Below, one piece after another: positions 44,648-52,949 of a stretch of 64,000 bases of DNA; the first letter of the stretch is position 1, and each line of letters starts with the position of its first letter. The DNA is from Pseudomonadales bacterium (lineage in GTDB: Bacteria > Pseudomonadota > Gammaproteobacteria > Pseudomonadales > Pseudohongiellaceae). The notes under the pieces are model-generated. The model worked only from the letters and a program-made list of their open reading frames with translations. It was not told the origin of the DNA and did not search any database. Where the stretch lies: assembly GCA_022821865.1 (NCBI GenBank), contig JAJECW010000141.1, positions 81,354 through 145,353 on the forward strand, in the 5' to 3' direction. The translations under genes and the position numbers were made by a program.

Positions 44648-44758
44648 GTCGCCGTCTGGTGGGCTGTATGCAGCGGGCGTGCGAGGCACGATGCCGAGCC
44701 CGAAGCCTACAGGGACGTATTCACGGTGTCCGCCGCATACAGCCCACCAGACGGCGAC
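44648..44758. repeat. 111-bp element with 24-bp perfect terminal inverted repeats
   Basis: GTCGCCGTCTGGTGGGCTGT (first 20 of 24 bases, 44648-44671) is repeated as its exact reverse complement at 44735-44758. The ~63-bp interior contains a short palindrome (GTGCGAGGCAC). It lies between the acyl-CoA dehydrogenase and glycosyltransferase genes. It resembles a MITE or a long intergenic hairpin. Confidence 0.85.
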
Positions 44759-44776
44759 GGCTCGAAGCCACCACCC

Positions 44777-45991
44777 TCAGCGGTATCTCGCCAACTCCTT
44801 TCTGGCGATGACGCGGCGGTGGACCTCGTCCGGGCCGTCGGCAAGACGCAGGGTGCGCTGGGCTGTCCACAGCGAAGCGAGCGGGAAGTCCTGGGATACC
44901 CCGGCGGCGCCATGCATCTGGATGGCGCGGTCGATCACCCGCAGGGCCATATTGGGCACCGCCACCTTGATCTGGGAAATCGCGTCCCTGGAGGCCTTGT
45001 TGCCTATGCTGTCCATCAGCCAGGCGGTGCGCATTACGAGCAGGCGGCACATTTCGATTTCGATGCGACTGTCGGCGATGATATCGTAGTTGCCGCCGAG
45101 TTCTGCCAGCGGCTTGCCGAAAGCTTCCCGGCTGACCGCTCGCTCGCACATCAGATCCAGCGCCCGCTCCGCCGCGCCGATGGAACGCATGCAATGGTGG
45201 ATGCGTCCCGGCCCGAGCCGCCCCTGGGAAATCTCGAAGCCGCGGCCGCGGCCGAGAATGATATTGCTTTCAGGAACCCGCACATTGTGAAACTTGATGT
45301 GCATGTGGCCATGGGGGGCGTCGTCATGGCCGAAAACGCACATGGGCCGCACGATATCCACGCCAGGGGTGTTCTTTGGCACCAGAATCTGGGACTGGCG
45401 ATTGTGGCGGGGCGCGGCCGGGTCGGTGACCACCATGACGATCATGATCTTGCAGCGCTCATCGCCGGCGCCGGAGATATAGAATTTCTCGCCGTTGATT
45501 ACCCATTCATCGCCATCAAGAATCGCCCGGGTGGAGATATTGGTGGCATCGGAAGAAGCCACATGGGGCTCGGTCATGGCGAACGCCGAACGGATTTCCC
45601 CGGCAAGCAAGGGTTCGAGCCACTCTCTCTTCTGCTCCTCGGAACCGAATCGCTCGAGCACCTCCATATTGCCGGTATCCGGGGCGCTGCAGTTCATCGA
45701 CTCCGAGGCGAGCCGGCTGCGGCCCATGATTTCGGCGAGATGGGCGTATTCGAGATTGCTGATGCCGGCCCCGCCCTGGCTTTCCGGCAGAAAGAAGTTC
45801 CACAGACCCTGATCCCGGGCCTCCCGCTTGAGTCCATTGAGGATTTCATCCTGCCGCGGGGTATGGGACCAGCGGTCGCCCACATCGATTTCCGCCAGAT
45901 ATTCCCGCTCCGCCGGCGCCACCTTGTCTTCCACAAAGCGGCGGATCTTTTCGCGGGTTTCGATCAGTGCTTCGGATAATCCGAGATTCAT
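44777..45991 (-). CDS. Acyl-CoA dehydrogenase family protein
   Basis: This FAD enzyme oxidises acyl-CoA thioesters. The 404-residue protein shows FAMTEPHVASSDATN in the FAD/substrate domain, WVINGEKFYISGA, and the C-terminal QMHGAAGVSQDFPLA. The catalytic base cannot be fixed without alignment. It stands downstream of two SDR genes on the same strand, suggesting a catabolic cluster. A clear AGGAGA site precedes ATG 45991. Confidence 0.93.
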   Translation of the reverse strand: MNLGLSEALIETREKIRRFVEDKVAPAEREYLAEIDVGDRWSHTPRQDEILNGLKREARDQGLWNFFLPESQGGAGISNLEYAHLAEIMGRSRLASESMNCSAPDTGNMEVLERFGSEEQKREWLEPLLAGEIRSAFAMTEPHVASSDATNISTRAILDGDEWVINGEKFYISGAGDERCKIMIVMVVTDPAAPRHNRQSQILVPKNTPGVDIVRPMCVFGHDDAPHGHMHIKFHNVRVPESNIILGRGRGFEISQGRLGPGRIHHCMRSIGAAERALDLMCERAVSREAFGKPLAELGGNYDIIADSRIEIEMCRLLVMRTAWLMDSIGNKASRDAISQIKVAVPNMALRVIDRAIQMHGAAGVSQDFPLASLWTAQRTLRLADGPDEVHRRVIARKELARYR

Positions 45992-46018
45992 CTTGCTGTC
46001 TCCTGGGAGGTTTGCGGC

Positions 46019-46780
46019 TCAGCCAATGACGCCGCCGCCGTCCACGACGAGGGTCTGCCCGGTGGTGAAATTGCCCGCGGCGGAAGCGAAATAGACCGCG
46101 GCGCCGGCGATTTCATCAGGCTCTCCGATACGCCGCAGGGGATACTGCCCCACGGTGGACTGGTAGATTTCCGGATTGTCCCACAGGGCCCGGGCGAACT
46201 CGGTTTTCACCAGACCCGGAGCGATACAGTTGACCCGCACATTGCGCGGCCCCCACTCCACCGCGAGATTGCGGGCGATCTGCATGTCGGCGGCCTTGGA
46301 GATGGCATAGGCGCCGAGCACTCCCGATCCCTTCAGGCCGGCAATCGACGACACGATGATCACCGAGCCCCCGCCGTTTTCCGCCATGCCGGGAATCACC
46401 ATGCGGCAAAGCCGGTGGATGCTGCCGATGTTGGCGTGCATGACCTTGTCGAAGGCTTCGTCGGGTATTTCCCGGGAGGGCCCGAAATGCGGGTTCAGCG
46501 CCGCGTTGCAGACGAGCGCGTCGATGCGGCCATAATGTTCCCGGGCGCCGTCGGCGAGGGCCTGCAACTGCTCTGCGTAGTTGATATTGCAGGCAATGGC
46601 CAGGGCATCGCCACCCTGGTCGCGGATGGCCGCCGCCACCGGCTCGCAGGATTCGAGGCTGCGGCTGGAAACCACCACTTTCGCGCCATGCTCGGCATAA
46701 CGCCGGGCGATGGCCTCGCCGATACCCCGGCTGGAGCCGGTAATCAGGGCGACTTTGCCGGTCAGGTCGAATAAGCTCAT
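46019..46780 (-). CDS. SDR family oxidoreductase
   Basis: This is a short-chain dehydrogenase of the classical type: the nucleotide motif TGSSRGIG near residues 15-22, NAAL, the catalytic Ser in VSSIAG and Y-x-x-x-K in YAISKAA, and the C-terminal TGQTLVVDGGG. The 253-residue length is typical. It overlaps the second SDR gene by 4 bp. The substrate is unknown but probably related to the acyl-CoA dehydrogenase 27 bp downstream. Confidence 0.94.
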   Translation of the reverse strand: MSLFDLTGKVALITGSSRGIGEAIARRYAEHGAKVVVSSRSLESCEPVAAAIRDQGGDALAIACNINYAEQLQALADGAREHYGRIDALVCNAALNPHFGPSREIPDEAFDKVMHANIGSIHRLCRMVIPGMAENGGGSVIIVSSIAGLKGSGVLGAYAISKAADMQIARNLAVEWGPRNVRVNCIAPGLVKTEFARALWDNPEIYQSTVGQYPLRRIGEPDEIAGAAVYFASAAGNFTTGQTLVVDGGGVIG

Positions 46781-47628
46781 GGGTTTGTCTCATTCGTTGG
46801 GGTTCGATTGGATTGCAGGTAATCGCGATGGCCCTTGGAAATGGAAGTGCCGCCGTCCACCGGGATTACCGCGCCATTGGTGTAGGCCCCGGCGCGGGAG
46901 GCCAGATAGGTGATTACGCCGACAATTTCCCCGGCTTGGCCGATGCGCCCGAGGGGGCAGTCGGCTTCGATGTCGGCCAGGTAGTGTTCAAACACGTGGC
47001 GCGTCATGCGCGAGGCGAAAAAACCCGGCGCCACGGCATTCACGGTAATGTGCCGGGGGCCGAGTTCCACCGCCAATGCCCGGGTGAGATGATGCAGCGC
47101 GGCCTTGCTCGCGGAGTAGGCAAAGGTGGGCACGCGCTGCACAATGGGCACGTGGAGTCCGTCCATGGAGCCGATATTGATGATTCTCGCCGGGTCATCC
47201 GCCTTCGCGGCCTGGGCCAGCAGGGGCGCGAACTCCCGGGTCAGGGCGAACTGGGCATTGACATTGGTGTCCATGACCTTGGCGAAGCCGGCGTCGGGAT
47301 AATCTTCGAGCCGGGCGCCCCAGTTGGCGCCGGCATTGTTGACCAGCAGAAACAGCGAGCCGAAACGCTGTTTGACTTCTCCGGCAAGGCGCAACCGGTG
47401 CCGCGGGTCGGTGATATCGAATGCGATGGCTTCCAGGGCGGGATAATCCGCCAACTCCCCTTTCGCCTCGTCCAGTTTTTGGGCCGAACGCGAGGCGATG
47501 ATGACCCGGGCGCCATTCCGCAGCAGCCCCCGGGCCATTTCCAGACCGATACCGCTGCTGCCGCCGGTGACCAGGGCGGTCTTGCCCGAGAGGTCAAACA
47601 GGCTGGATATGGACAGGTTTTCGCTCAT
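46777..47628 (-). CDS. SDR family oxidoreductase
   Basis: This is a second short-chain dehydrogenase, 283 residues, with TGGSSGIG, NNAG, the Ser in INIGSMDG and Y-x-x-x-K in YSASKAA, ending VIPVDGGTS plus a ~17-residue tail. ATG at 47628 gives the usual start; the frame is open to 47685. It is the first gene of the SDR-SDR-acyl-CoA dehydrogenase unit. Confidence 0.93.
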   Translation of the reverse strand: MSENLSISSLFDLSGKTALVTGGSSGIGLEMARGLLRNGARVIIASRSAQKLDEAKGELADYPALEAIAFDITDPRHRLRLAGEVKQRFGSLFLLVNNAGANWGARLEDYPDAGFAKVMDTNVNAQFALTREFAPLLAQAAKADDPARIINIGSMDGLHVPIVQRVPTFAYSASKAALHHLTRALAVELGPRHITVNAVAPGFFASRMTRHVFEHYLADIEADCPLGRIGQAGEIVGVITYLASRAGAYTNGAVIPVDGGTSISKGHRDYLQSNRTPTNETNP

Positions 47629-47735
47629 CTTCGCTCCGGGTCGGGGAGCGAATGCTAGCATATGGCGGGATGTTGTTGGGGGCATCGCCGCTGTCTGGCG
47701 GGGTAGAGCCTGCGACTTCGCGAAATGCCCCTGCC

Positions 47736-47837
47736 GTCATTCTGCGCGGAGCGAAGCGGAGTCGCAAAATCTCAGGAACCTGGCACTGCCATTCGACGGG
47801 AGATTCTGCGACTCCGCTTCGCTCCGCGCAGAATGAC
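47736..47837. repeat. GTCATTCTGCGC dispersed repeat, full copy
   Basis: This 102-bp copy starts GTCATTCTGCGCGGAGCGAAGC and ends CGCTCCGCGCAGAATGAC, with inner AAAATCTC/GAGATTCTG arms. It lies between an SDR gene and the ABC exporter operon. Confidence 0.87.
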
Positions 47838-47856
47838 GGGGCGGGGTCGGCGGGGG

Positions 47857-48063
47857 TCAGAAGTCGATGGGGAAATCCTCCAGTAGTTCGAGGTCGTCCA
47901 GGATCAGCGAGTCTCCCGCGCGGAACTGGAAGAAGCTGTTGTCGACTTCGAGGCTGAACAGGCTGCGGTTGCTCAGGGCGGCTTCCAGCAGTATGAGTAC
48001 GCAGAATGTGGTTATGGTCGTCAGCAGCAGGCTGTGTCGATTACGCAGAATGTGTTTTTTCAT
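47857..48063 (-). CDS. Small membrane protein after the ABC exporter
   Basis: This 68-residue product has one helix near residues 12-30 and an acidic C-terminus (LDDLELLEDFP). GGGAGG lies 8 bases before the ATG. It is 14 bp downstream of the permease gene, so it probably belongs to the operon. No family recognised. Confidence 0.65.
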   Translation of the reverse strand: MKKHILRNRHSLLLTTITTFCVLILLEAALSNRSLFSLEVDNSFFQFRAGDSLILDDLELLEDFPIDF

Positions 48064-48077
48064 GATGAATCCTCCCG

Positions 48078-48914
48078 TCAGTCGTTGAAGCGGCGCATGA
48101 ATGCGGCGCCGGTGAGCAGTACGCCGCCGAGAATCAGCGCCACGAGCATGTCGTAGCTGAACAGGGTTGCCGGCACGTCGCCGTAGCCGAAAACCAGCGC
48201 CCGGGTGGTCCAGTTCATCCAGTAGACGAACCAGATGCTGTCGAGCAGCCAGACTTCCAGCAGGGCCAGGAGAAAGATGCTGCCCAGGGCCCAGAGGAAT
48301 GGCACCCGCTTCGAATAGGCCGAGAACAGCAGGAACCAGCCGATTACCGGCAGCATCAGCAAACCGTTGAGCCAGGTGAAGCACCAGAACAGCACCGAGG
48401 CGTCCAGGGCCAGCAGCAGCGCCCTGCCCGCGGCAAAGCCCGTGCCGGCATCAGCCATGGCGGGGGCGAGATAGAGCAGCGGGCAGAGCAGGCAGAGCAG
48501 CACAAAAGGCGCGAAAACCGCGGGAATCACGAAAACCGCGGTAACCACCCGGGCCATGACGGCCTGCCAGTCGGACACGGGCATCGACTGCCAGAACAGG
48601 AAGCTGCGGTCCTTGCGGTCCTGATAGAGACAGACCGTCAGATAAATGATCGAGGTCAGAAATATCGCCGGAGCGAAAGGCATGGCCGCGAACAGGGGAA
48701 CCGCAACCGCCGAGCGCAGGGGCGGATTGCCCAGCAGGCTCCCGGCCCAGAACAGGGCCGACTGACCCAGATTCTGCAGCGGCCCGAGCACGAGCAGGAA
48801 GAAGATCAGCAACAGCAGCAGGCTGACCACCGTGGGGGTAATCCACAGCAGGTTGCGGTGCTCCCGCACTTCCTTCCGCAGCAGGGCGCCAAAGCGCGTC
48901 ATTTCAGCTTTCAT
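48078..48914 (-). CDS. ABC-2 type transporter permease
   Basis: The 278-residue membrane protein has about six helices (near 22-45, 68-92, 118-145, 160-182, 188-210, 245-265) and fits ABC-2 type exporters. It overlaps the ATPase gene by 11 bp. ATG at 48914 is preferred because the hydrophobic domain starts soon after; the frame is open upstream. With the GntR regulator it forms a YtrA-like stress-responsive exporter operon. The cargo is unknown. Confidence 0.85.
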   Translation of the reverse strand: MKAEMTRFGALLRKEVREHRNLLWITPTVVSLLLLLIFFLLVLGPLQNLGQSALFWAGSLLGNPPLRSAVAVPLFAAMPFAPAIFLTSIIYLTVCLYQDRKDRSFLFWQSMPVSDWQAVMARVVTAVFVIPAVFAPFVLLCLLCPLLYLAPAMADAGTGFAAGRALLLALDASVLFWCFTWLNGLLMLPVIGWFLLFSAYSKRVPFLWALGSIFLLALLEVWLLDSIWFVYWMNWTTRALVFGYGDVPATLFSYDMLVALILGGVLLTGAAFMRRFND

Positions 48915-49863
48915 GTTGGTTTCCCTCCGATTGTCTGCCCTTTTCCCCCGCCAGTCTGGCGACGAACAGGTCGGCCACCGCCGGCGTTCGCGCCTCGCCG
49001 AGGACTTCGATCTGCCGCCTGGCCACGCCGCCATAGATGCACACAAGCTGGCCGAGCAGTTCCCGGCTGTGCATGGGCCCGAGGCGCCGGGCCGCTTCGC
49101 GCTGTTCCGGGTCCACCGCCACTTCCACATAGTGTTCGGCCATTGCCTGCAGCGACAGGTCGAGCACGATCCGGCCCTTGTCGATGAATAGCAGATGCGT
49201 CAGCAAATGCTCGATTTCTTCCACCTGATGGGTGCTGATGATGATGGTGCGGCGGCCGTCGTAGTAGTCGTTGAGCAGGCGGTCGTAAAAAGTCTTGCGG
49301 TACATGATGTCGAGGCCGAGGGTGGGCTCGTCGAGCACGAGCAGGCTGGCGTCGATGGCCATGACCACCGAAAGATGCAACTGGGTCACCATGCCCTTGG
49401 ACAGGGCCCGGATGCGCTTGTTCGCGGGAATTTCGGTGGTGGCCAGCAGTTTTTCCGCCCGGTCCCGGTCGAAGCGAAAATGCACCCGCTCAACATGATC
49501 GAGCAGTTGCCGGCTCGTCATCCAGCCCGGCAGGATGCCGACGTCGGCAATGAAGCAGACCTCGTCCATCAAGCGGTGCCGCGCGGCCCGTGGGTCCATG
49601 CCGGCGACTTCGAGATCGCCTTGAACGTCGATCAGGCCGAGCAGGGCCTTGAGCACGGTGGTCTTGCCGGCGCCATTGGGGCCGATCAAGCCGCTGATGG
49701 AGCCCGTCGCAATATTCAACTCCACGCCGTCAAGGGCCCTGAGCTTGCCATAGGACTTGCGCAGCCCCCGGGCCTTGACGATGTTTTCCCTTTTTCCTTC
49801 CCTTACTCCCTTCCCGGCCGCGGCGCCGGGCGCCGTCCGCCGATCCAACAAGCTGTTTTCCAT
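48904..49863 (-). CDS. ABC transporter ATP-binding protein
   Basis: The 319-residue ATPase has Walker A GPNGAGKTT (~residues 60-68), an unusual signature RALSKGMVTQ, Walker B LLVLDEPTLGLD and the switch STHQ. A C-terminal extension of ~100 residues follows the nucleotide-binding domain. It lies between the GntR regulator and the permease in the same orientation. The signature with SKGM is typical of exporters such as YtrB- and NatA-like proteins. Confidence 0.93.
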   Translation of the reverse strand: MENSLLDRRTAPGAAAGKGVREGKRENIVKARGLRKSYGKLRALDGVELNIATGSISGLIGPNGAGKTTVLKALLGLIDVQGDLEVAGMDPRAARHRLMDEVCFIADVGILPGWMTSRQLLDHVERVHFRFDRDRAEKLLATTEIPANKRIRALSKGMVTQLHLSVVMAIDASLLVLDEPTLGLDIMYRKTFYDRLLNDYYDGRRTIIISTHQVEEIEHLLTHLLFIDKGRIVLDLSLQAMAEHYVEVAVDPEQREAARRLGPMHSRELLGQLVCIYGGVARRQIEVLGEARTPAVADLFVARLAGEKGRQSEGNQHES

Positions 49864-49869
49864 GAATCT

Positions 49870-50247
49870 TTACCCCTCGGTTTTCCCAGAGCGGGGACTT
49901 TGCGGCAAATCCTCAAACCTGAGCCCGAGGCGGTCGATCCGCTCGACCATCGCCGGCCACTCCCGCTCCAGAAATCGTTTTCGTTCGGCTTCGCGCAGGC
50001 GCTCCCTGGCGCCGGCGGCCACATACATGCCGAGCCCCCGCCGCACCTCGAGCAGTTGTTCGTCCACCAGCATCTGCCAGGCCCGGGACACCGTAATCGG
50101 ATTGACGCGCAGATCATTGGCGATCTTGCGCACCGAGGGCGCCGCCTCGCCTTCCGGCCAGTCGCCATCGAGAATCCGCTCGGCGGCCCGGTCCCGCAAC
50201 TGCCGGTAAATCGGTTCCCTGCTGTTCCAGTTCCCCTGCAAGGCCAT
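49870..50247 (-). CDS. GntR-family regulator, YtrA subfamily
   Basis: The 125-residue protein has the N-terminal winged helix of GntR regulators (EPIYRQLRDRAAERIL, APSVRKIANDLRVNPITVSRAWQ) and only a short C-terminal segment, which is characteristic of the YtrA group that controls ABC exporters. It is the first gene of the operon. An inverted repeat just upstream is a probable operator. Confidence 0.92.
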   Translation of the reverse strand: MALQGNWNSREPIYRQLRDRAAERILDGDWPEGEAAPSVRKIANDLRVNPITVSRAWQMLVDEQLLEVRRGLGMYVAAGARERLREAERKRFLEREWPAMVERIDRLGLRFEDLPQSPRSGKTEG

Positions 50248-50259
50248 GCCTCCGCTATA

Positions 50260-50281
50260 GTGTTATACATGACTATAACAC
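50260..50281. promoter_or_regulatory. Candidate GntR/YtrA operator
   Basis: The perfect palindrome GTGTTATA-N6-TATAACAC sits 13 bp upstream of the GntR ATG. The arms and 6-base spacing fit a dimeric winged-helix repressor binding its own promoter. Confidence 0.7.
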
Positions 50282-50447
50282 CATATCACGCAGATGCAAG
50301 CACTTTTTTCAATTTTTTTAACGAAGCGACGAAAGTCACGCGGGGATGGCATGCACAACCCAATCCGAAGGTAGATCCCCGATCGGCACAGCCAATCAGG
50401 AACCGTGCGTATCATCATTATTGATTTCGCTGGAATCTGAAAATAGA

Positions 50448-50481
50448 ATGGGTGCCTGTAGAACAAAATATGGGCACCCAT
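50448..50481. promoter_or_regulatory. Inverted repeat before orphan antitoxin
   Basis: ATGGGTGCC and GGCACCCAT flank a 16-base spacer and end 1 bp before the antitoxin ATG. This is the usual site for antitoxin autorepression. Confidence 0.6.
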
Positions 50482-50482
50482 A

Positions 50483-50719
50483 ATGAAGACAACCATCGAG
50501 ATATCTGATGACCTGGGAAAGGCCGCCAAAGATCATGCGGCGAGAGAACAAATTACGCTGCGAACCTTGATAGAACGCGGAATACGCATGGTGATACGCG
50601 CAGACCGGCGCCCTGGCCAATTCAAATTGCGGGACGCCAGCGTGGACGGCAACGGCTTGCAAGCCCCATTCCATGACGCCGACTGGGCGAAGATCCGCGA
50701 AGCGATTTACACGAAGTGA
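50483..50719 (+). CDS. Orphan VapB-like antitoxin
   Basis: This 78-residue protein has the N-terminal MKTTIEISDDLGKAAKDHA with LRTLIERGIR, typical of a VapB-type antitoxin group that precedes VapC (PIN) toxins. No PIN-domain toxin follows; an AT-rich minus-strand gene lies there instead. It may be the remains of a toxin-antitoxin pair. The C-terminus is complete. Confidence 0.75.
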   Translation: MKTTIEISDDLGKAAKDHAAREQITLRTLIERGIRMVIRADRRPGQFKLRDASVDGNGLQAPFHDADWAKIREAIYTK

Positions 50720-50737
50720 AGCAAATTATAAGAACAG

Positions 50738-51442
50738 CTACGTTGCTCTTAACAAATCAGCATTTTCCTTGCTTGGAAAACTCAGCTTACCCCAATCCTC
50801 ACCTGGGTGGTCAAGCATTATCGAGATAAAAATGGGTAGTAAATGTCCCAAAACTCTGCTTCCTTGAGAACGTTGGGTACCACCATGAACAGTTTTCACA
50901 GTAGTACTTCCATGAATCATCTGATTGCGTAGAGTGTATAGTCGGCTAAAAATTATTTTCAATTGCTTGAATCGATCCTTGTTATTCAAGGGTGCCTTTT
51001 TTACCAAATTTTCATGAATACTCAGATTCTTATGTACACTTACCAATTTTTTACCTTCATGTAAATCATCCCAAAACTTGTAATATACAAACTTGTTTCT
51101 TACAAGTTGTAATGCTTTGTTCTTTACCTTTGGATTCTTCCATATCGCATTATGAATTTCATTTTTGTTATCTAATTTGAGCATCTTTTTAAGAAAGCTC
51201 TCATAAACATCGATTTCTCTTCGTTCTTTTCTATCTTCGCTTGGAACATAGACTTCATATAGCGCATTGAACCCGATCCATAACATAACATACCGAATGT
51301 CATCTTTAGATTTTTCCTCCTTTTCTGCTTTCTGAAGCCAACTAATGCCTCTACGGAGGCGCACATTGAAATCTTCCGAAGAATTTTCCTGTATTTCCTT
51401 AAGCCGCCCTTTCAGGGTCTTGCAAGCAGGAATTTCAATCAT
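50738..51442 (-). CDS. HEPN-like protein, AT-rich accessory gene
   Basis: The 234-residue helical protein contains RNQMIH near residue 173, matching the Rx4H motif of HEPN ribonuclease-like domains, set in LYTLRNQMIHGST. The N-terminal ISWLQKAEKE and YVMLWIGFNALYE segments also fit a HEPN fold. The gene is strikingly AT-rich against its neighbours, so it was probably acquired. Its start overlaps the agmatinase-family stop by 8 bp. HEPN proteins are common in toxin-antitoxin and phage-defence loci, but no specific system is recognised here. Confidence 0.7.
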   Translation of the reverse strand: MIEIPACKTLKGRLKEIQENSSEDFNVRLRRGISWLQKAEKEEKSKDDIRYVMLWIGFNALYEVYVPSEDRKERREIDVYESFLKKMLKLDNKNEIHNAIWKNPKVKNKALQLVRNKFVYYKFWDDLHEGKKLVSVHKNLSIHENLVKKAPLNNKDRFKQLKIIFSRLYTLRNQMIHGSTTVKTVHGGTQRSQGSRVLGHLLPIFISIMLDHPGEDWGKLSFPSKENADLLRAT

Positions 51443-52661
51443 CCACTGCGTCGTCTACGGTGAGGGGGTTGAGGTAGGCGCCGTCGGTGATGCCGGCCTT
51501 GCGCATGGCGATGCCGGTGAGGCATTCCTGGACGATGCGGCCGGAGTTCATGACTGTGGTGTAGCCAGGGTCCACCAGGGGGTTGAGTTCGACAAGTTCG
51601 AATCCCACCAGGTTCTTTTCGGTGCACAGGGCGCGCACGAGAGGGAAGACTTCCCGGGTTGTCAGGCCCGCGGGTTCGGGCGTGCCGGTGCCGGGGGTGT
51701 AGGCCGGGTCGAGCACGTCGATGTCGAAGGATACGTAAAGGTGCTCGGGACCGTCGTTGGCCTCGGCGATGATGCGCTCCATCACCGCGGGCCAGCCGTC
51801 GCGCTCGATTTCCACCATGGTGTGGTAGCGCATGTTGTTCTCGCGCATCCACTCGAATCCTTCCGGTCCCGGCCAGTAGCCGCGCAGACCCACCTGGATA
51901 TAGTTCCGGCCGAGGATGTGGCCTTCCTCGATCAGCTGGTACACGGGCTGGGCGTGTGAAATGAGATGGCCGGAGTAACCGCCGCCGGCGGCGTCGTAGT
52001 GGGCGTCGAAATGAATCACCCCGACATTTTCCTTGCCGTAGACATCGGCGACGCCGGCCACGTCGGGATACTCCAGGGAATGATCGCCGCCGATGACGAA
52101 GGGAATCGCGCCGGTTTCGGCAATTTCCCGCACCATGGCGCGGACGTAGGGCACGCTGCGCTCGACGCTGAACCGGTCGATGGGCGCATCGCCGTAATCC
52201 ACGGCTACGAGTTCATCCTTCCAGGCGATGCCGGTGTGCATGTGTGGCAGGCCGCCGCCGCCGAATCTGCCCCAACTGTGGCGCAGGGCGCTGGGCCCCT
52301 GCCCCGCGCCGCGAAAGCCGACCCCCATGTCGATCCCGGCGCCCATGATGGCCACGTCAACCCCGCCCGCGATCAGGTCCCGGGGGGTGATCGCCACGGG
52401 CAACTGGAAGAAACTGAGAACGCCCATGCCGTAGAGCCGGCCCGGATACATGGGACCCGGTTCGCGCTCGGGATCGTCCTCGCCGTCGCGAAGCTGGCTC
52501 CAGAGGTCGAAGCCCGGGTCTTCGGTATTGAGCGGAATCGCGCCGTCTTCGCGCTCGAATACGCTGGGAGTGAAATCCTGGGCGACGACGAAGAGGATCG
52601 GCACGGCGAGAAAACAGGCGAAAACGATCCTCTCCACGCTGGTTCGGGACAATCTGGACAT
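51435..52661 (-). CDS. Membrane-anchored agmatinase/arginase-family protein
   Basis: The 408-residue product belongs to the ureohydrolase fold. The binuclear-metal motifs are GGDHSLEYP, HFDAHYDAA and SFDIDVLDPAYTPGT, the last with the conserved Asp pair. Unlike cytosolic agmatinases it begins with a basic N-terminus and one hydrophobic stretch (IVFACFLAVPILFVVAQD, residues ~11-28) and an ~80-residue linker, so it is probably anchored with its enzyme domain outside the cytoplasm. ATG at 52661 has a GGAG site; the frame is open to 52709. The substrate is not certain. Confidence 0.88.
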   Translation of the reverse strand: MSRLSRTSVERIVFACFLAVPILFVVAQDFTPSVFEREDGAIPLNTEDPGFDLWSQLRDGEDDPEREPGPMYPGRLYGMGVLSFFQLPVAITPRDLIAGGVDVAIMGAGIDMGVGFRGAGQGPSALRHSWGRFGGGGLPHMHTGIAWKDELVAVDYGDAPIDRFSVERSVPYVRAMVREIAETGAIPFVIGGDHSLEYPDVAGVADVYGKENVGVIHFDAHYDAAGGGYSGHLISHAQPVYQLIEEGHILGRNYIQVGLRGYWPGPEGFEWMRENNMRYHTMVEIERDGWPAVMERIIAEANDGPEHLYVSFDIDVLDPAYTPGTGTPEPAGLTTREVFPLVRALCTEKNLVGFELVELNPLVDPGYTTVMNSGRIVQECLTGIAMRKAGITDGAYLNPLTVDDAVDD

Positions 52662-52726
52662 GGCTCCGCTCCCGGGGTTTGCTTCAAGCGCCGGCCGGAC
52701 CGGCGCCATTGGCTAAATGCACTTGG

Positions 52727-52949
52727 TATTCTCTGAAAAACTCCATCCCTGGAGTTTTTCATTATCGCAAAACAAAAGCGTGGTTTTGTTTTGCTCACGA
52801 ATTCAATGGCTTCACCCAGTCACGGAGCATGGCTCCGCGCCGTTGCGGCCGCGCTCGAAGCTGCGCTTCGCAAACGCTTGCCTTCACCCATCGAATTCGG
52901 CGGCACTTCCATGTGCCGCAGGGAAGTTCTGACTCGATCAGAGCTTCCC
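52727..52949. repeat. Modular multi-hairpin repeat, copy A
   Basis: The element starts TATTCTCTGAAAAACTCC, has hairpins AAAAACTCCA/TGGAGTTTTT, CAAAACAAAA/TTTTGTTTTG, CGAATTCAATGG.../...CGAATTCG and GCGGCAC/GTGCCGC, and ends GAAGTTCTGACTCGATCAGAGCTTCCC. It directly abuts the TAA of the TonB receptor gene (52950-52952). Compared with copy B it contains ~75 extra bases holding further hairpins. The first hairpin is a good intrinsic terminator for the minus-strand receptor gene. Confidence 0.85.

Noticed and set aside
52727-52949. Integron attC site
   Set aside because: The element has several hairpins and abuts a stop codon, but the conserved GTTRRRY/RYYYAAC core sites are absent and no cassette array is present.
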